From positions 1 to 9,410 of the forward strand of contig JAKAQT010000057.1 of assembly GCA_021819605.1 (NCBI GenBank): a stretch of 9,410 nt of DNA, in the 5' to 3' direction. A model generated the notes under the pieces. It searched no databases and was not told the origin of the DNA. It saw nothing but the letters and a program-made list of their open reading frames with translations. Below are positions 8,033 to 9,410 of the stretch, piece after piece. This DNA comes from Thermoplasmata archaeon. Its GTDB lineage: Archaea; Thermoplasmatota; Thermoplasmata; Thermoplasmatales; Thermoplasmataceae. Made by a program: the position numbers and the translations under genes. Every line of letters starts with the position of its first letter. Positions within the stretch are counted from its first letter, which is position 1.

Positions 8033-9410
8033 ATGAGTGCATGGAAGAAGAATTTCCCCAGCCTGACATACATGGATATTGGGCCTTCAATAAAGGGATC
8101 AGAGATAACTTTTAAAACATGGGCACCCTTTGCCGCCCGCCTGGAGATCATTTCAGACAAGGAAAGAATCAATGCTTCAAGGGATGAGTTTGGCATATGG
8201 GAAGCTCACATGCCTTGGAAAGATCAAGCCGATGACTACATGATCTCCATTGACGGCAGAGCACCGCTTCCGGATCCCGCTTCAAGATTCCAGCCGGATG
8301 GCGTTTTCGGGCCTTCTAGGGTGATACCACATTCACTTCACAATGACATGGAGTTCGTGAATATTCACATGCCATCGGCGATAATATATGAACTGCACAT
8401 CGGGACATTCTCGCCCGAGGGCACCTTTGCAGGGGTGGGCGAAAGGCTCCGGCACCTTGCAGACCTTGGTGTGAGTGCAATCGAACTCATGCCGGTATCG
8501 CAGTTTGAGGGGCGCTGGAACTGGGGTTATGACGGCGTATTTCCATATGCTGTGCATAACACTTACGGTACTCCTGACGACCTGAGAGAACTGGTGGAAA
8601 GAGCCCATTCAATGAAATTATCTGTGATACTGGATGTCGTGTACAATCACATTGGGCCCAGGGGCAACATATTTGCAGAATTTGGTCCATTCTTCTCAGG
8701 CAGATACATGACGCCATGGGGAGAAGCACTGAACTTTGACGGTGAATGGTCTGACTACGTCCGTGCCTTCTTCATACAGAATGCCATCTACTGGCTAGAC
8801 GTATACGGCTTAGACGGCCTCAGGCTTGATGCAATCCACGGCATTGTGGACAATTCTCCCACTCATTTTCTTGCTGATCTAACCCGGGCCGTAAAGAAGC
8901 ATTTTGCCCGCACCGGGAAGAAGCCATTGATAATAGGGGAAAGCGACATGAACAATCCCCGTGTAATACAGGGTATGGAAATGGGCGGATATGGCCTTGA
9001 TGCACAGTGGTGTGACGATTTTCACCACTCTGTCCATGCAATTGCCACAGGCGAAAAGCAGGGATATTATTCAGATTACGGCGAACCGGAGCAGGTGGTG
9101 GAGGCATTCCGTCATGGTTTCATTTATTCAGGAGAATATTCAGGTTTTCTCCACAGGAACAGAGGATACAGTGACAGAAGGTACAGGAATGACCAGCTGG
9201 TTGTCTTTGCACAGGACCATGACCAGGTGGGAAACAGGCCGGGATCCCAGAGGCCCACTTCCTATGCGGGTCTGGATGCTTCCATGGCCATGGCTGCAGC
9301 CGCCATACTTTCACCTTATATCCCGATGCTGTTCATGGGTGAGGAACTTGGAACGATATCCCCATTCTGGTTCTTCATTGACACACCTGACCCATCATTC
9401 GCCAGTGCTG
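8033..9410 (+). CDS. treZ: Maltooligosyltrehalose trehalohydrolase TreZ (5' part, cut by window edge)
   Basis: An open frame of 459 complete codons that runs off the right edge; full TreZ proteins are roughly 550-600 residues, so the C-terminal beta domain is missing. TreZ (GH13_10) hydrolyses the alpha-1,4 bond next to the trehalose unit made by TreY and releases free trehalose. An N-terminal beta-sandwich (ITFKTWAPFAARLEI, residues about 25-39) leads to the barrel: IYELHIGTF at 118-126, IELMPVSQFEGRWNWGYDGV, DVVYNH at 201-206 and TPWGEALNFDG. The catalytic set is nucleophile Asp266 (GLRLDAIHGI), Glu303 (IIGESDMNNP) and Asp397 (QDHDQVGNR), then GEELGTISPFWFF from 436. GESDxNxP and HDQVGNR favour TreZ over the related branching enzyme GlgB. 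The ATG follows the treY stop by 1 nt. The residue before Glu303 is Gly where Ala is usual. Confidence 0.95.
   Translation, partial: MSAWKKNFPSLTYMDIGPSIKGSEITFKTWAPFAARLEIISDKERINASRDEFGIWEAHMPWKDQADDYMISIDGRAPLPDPASRFQPDGVFGPSRVIPHSLHNDMEFVNIHMPSAIIYELHIGTFSPEGTFAGVGERLRHLADLGVSAIELMPVSQFEGRWNWGYDGVFPYAVHNTYGTPDDLRELVERAHSMKLSVILDVVYNHIGPRGNIFAEFGPFFSGRYMTPWGEALNFDGEWSDYVRAFFIQNAIYWLDVYGLDGLRLDAIHGIVDNSPTHFLADLTRAVKKHFARTGKKPLIIGESDMNNPRVIQGMEMGGYGLDAQWCDDFHHSVHAIATGEKQGYYSDYGEPEQVVEAFRHGFIYSGEYSGFLHRNRGYSDRRYRNDQLVVFAQDHDQVGNRPGSQRPTSYAGLDASMAMAAAAILSPYIPMLFMGEELGTISPFWFFIDTPDPSFASA

Noticed and set aside
8033..9410. Reading the last gene as glycogen branching enzyme GlgB.
   Set aside because: The GESDMNNP and QDHDQVGNR motifs, TPWGEALNFDG, and position right after treY all fit TreZ; GlgB hallmark motifs are absent.

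Overview
The window is a densely packed, single-strand (+) block of six carbohydrate-active genes with almost no non-coding DNA. In order they are: the 3' end of glgE (maltosyltransferase), treS (trehalose synthase), mak (maltokinase), glgX/treX (glycogen debranching enzyme), treY (maltooligosyl trehalose synthase) and the 5' part of treZ (maltooligosyltrehalose trehalohydrolase, cut by the right edge). Five of the six products are members of glycoside hydrolase family GH13 from different subfamilies; the sixth is an aminoglycoside-phosphotransferase-like sugar kinase. I see no tRNA, rRNA, mobile element, CRISPR or repeat array, and no convincing promoter or terminator, so the transcription unit probably starts and ends outside the window.

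Layout: glgE stops 1 nt before treS; treS and mak overlap by 14 nt; mak and glgX are 18 nt apart; glgX and treY are separated by about 54 nt (with the start chosen here), a gap that holds a possible 17-codon ORF; treY stops 1 nt before treZ. Purine-rich Shine-Dalgarno-like stretches precede most starts. This looks like one operon with translational coupling.

Function: TreS + Mak + GlgE form the GlgE pathway (trehalose to maltose, to maltose-1-phosphate using ATP, to alpha-1,4-glucan). GlgX/TreX + TreY + TreZ run the other way (debranch glucan, convert the reducing end to a trehalosyl unit, release free trehalose). Together the operon encodes both arms of a trehalose/alpha-glucan cycle. All products look cytoplasmic: none begins with a signal peptide or shows an obvious membrane segment.

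Organism: GC looks near 50%, arginine is mostly AGG/AGA, isoleucine ATA is common and TTA leucine is rare; together with a treX-treY-treZ neighbourhood like that of Sulfolobales this suggests an archaeon, perhaps in Thermoplasmata. That is inference from codon use, and a thermophilic bacterium is not excluded. The enzymes are all recognisable; the noteworthy aspects are the combination of the two pathways in one operon and a somewhat divergent TreY.
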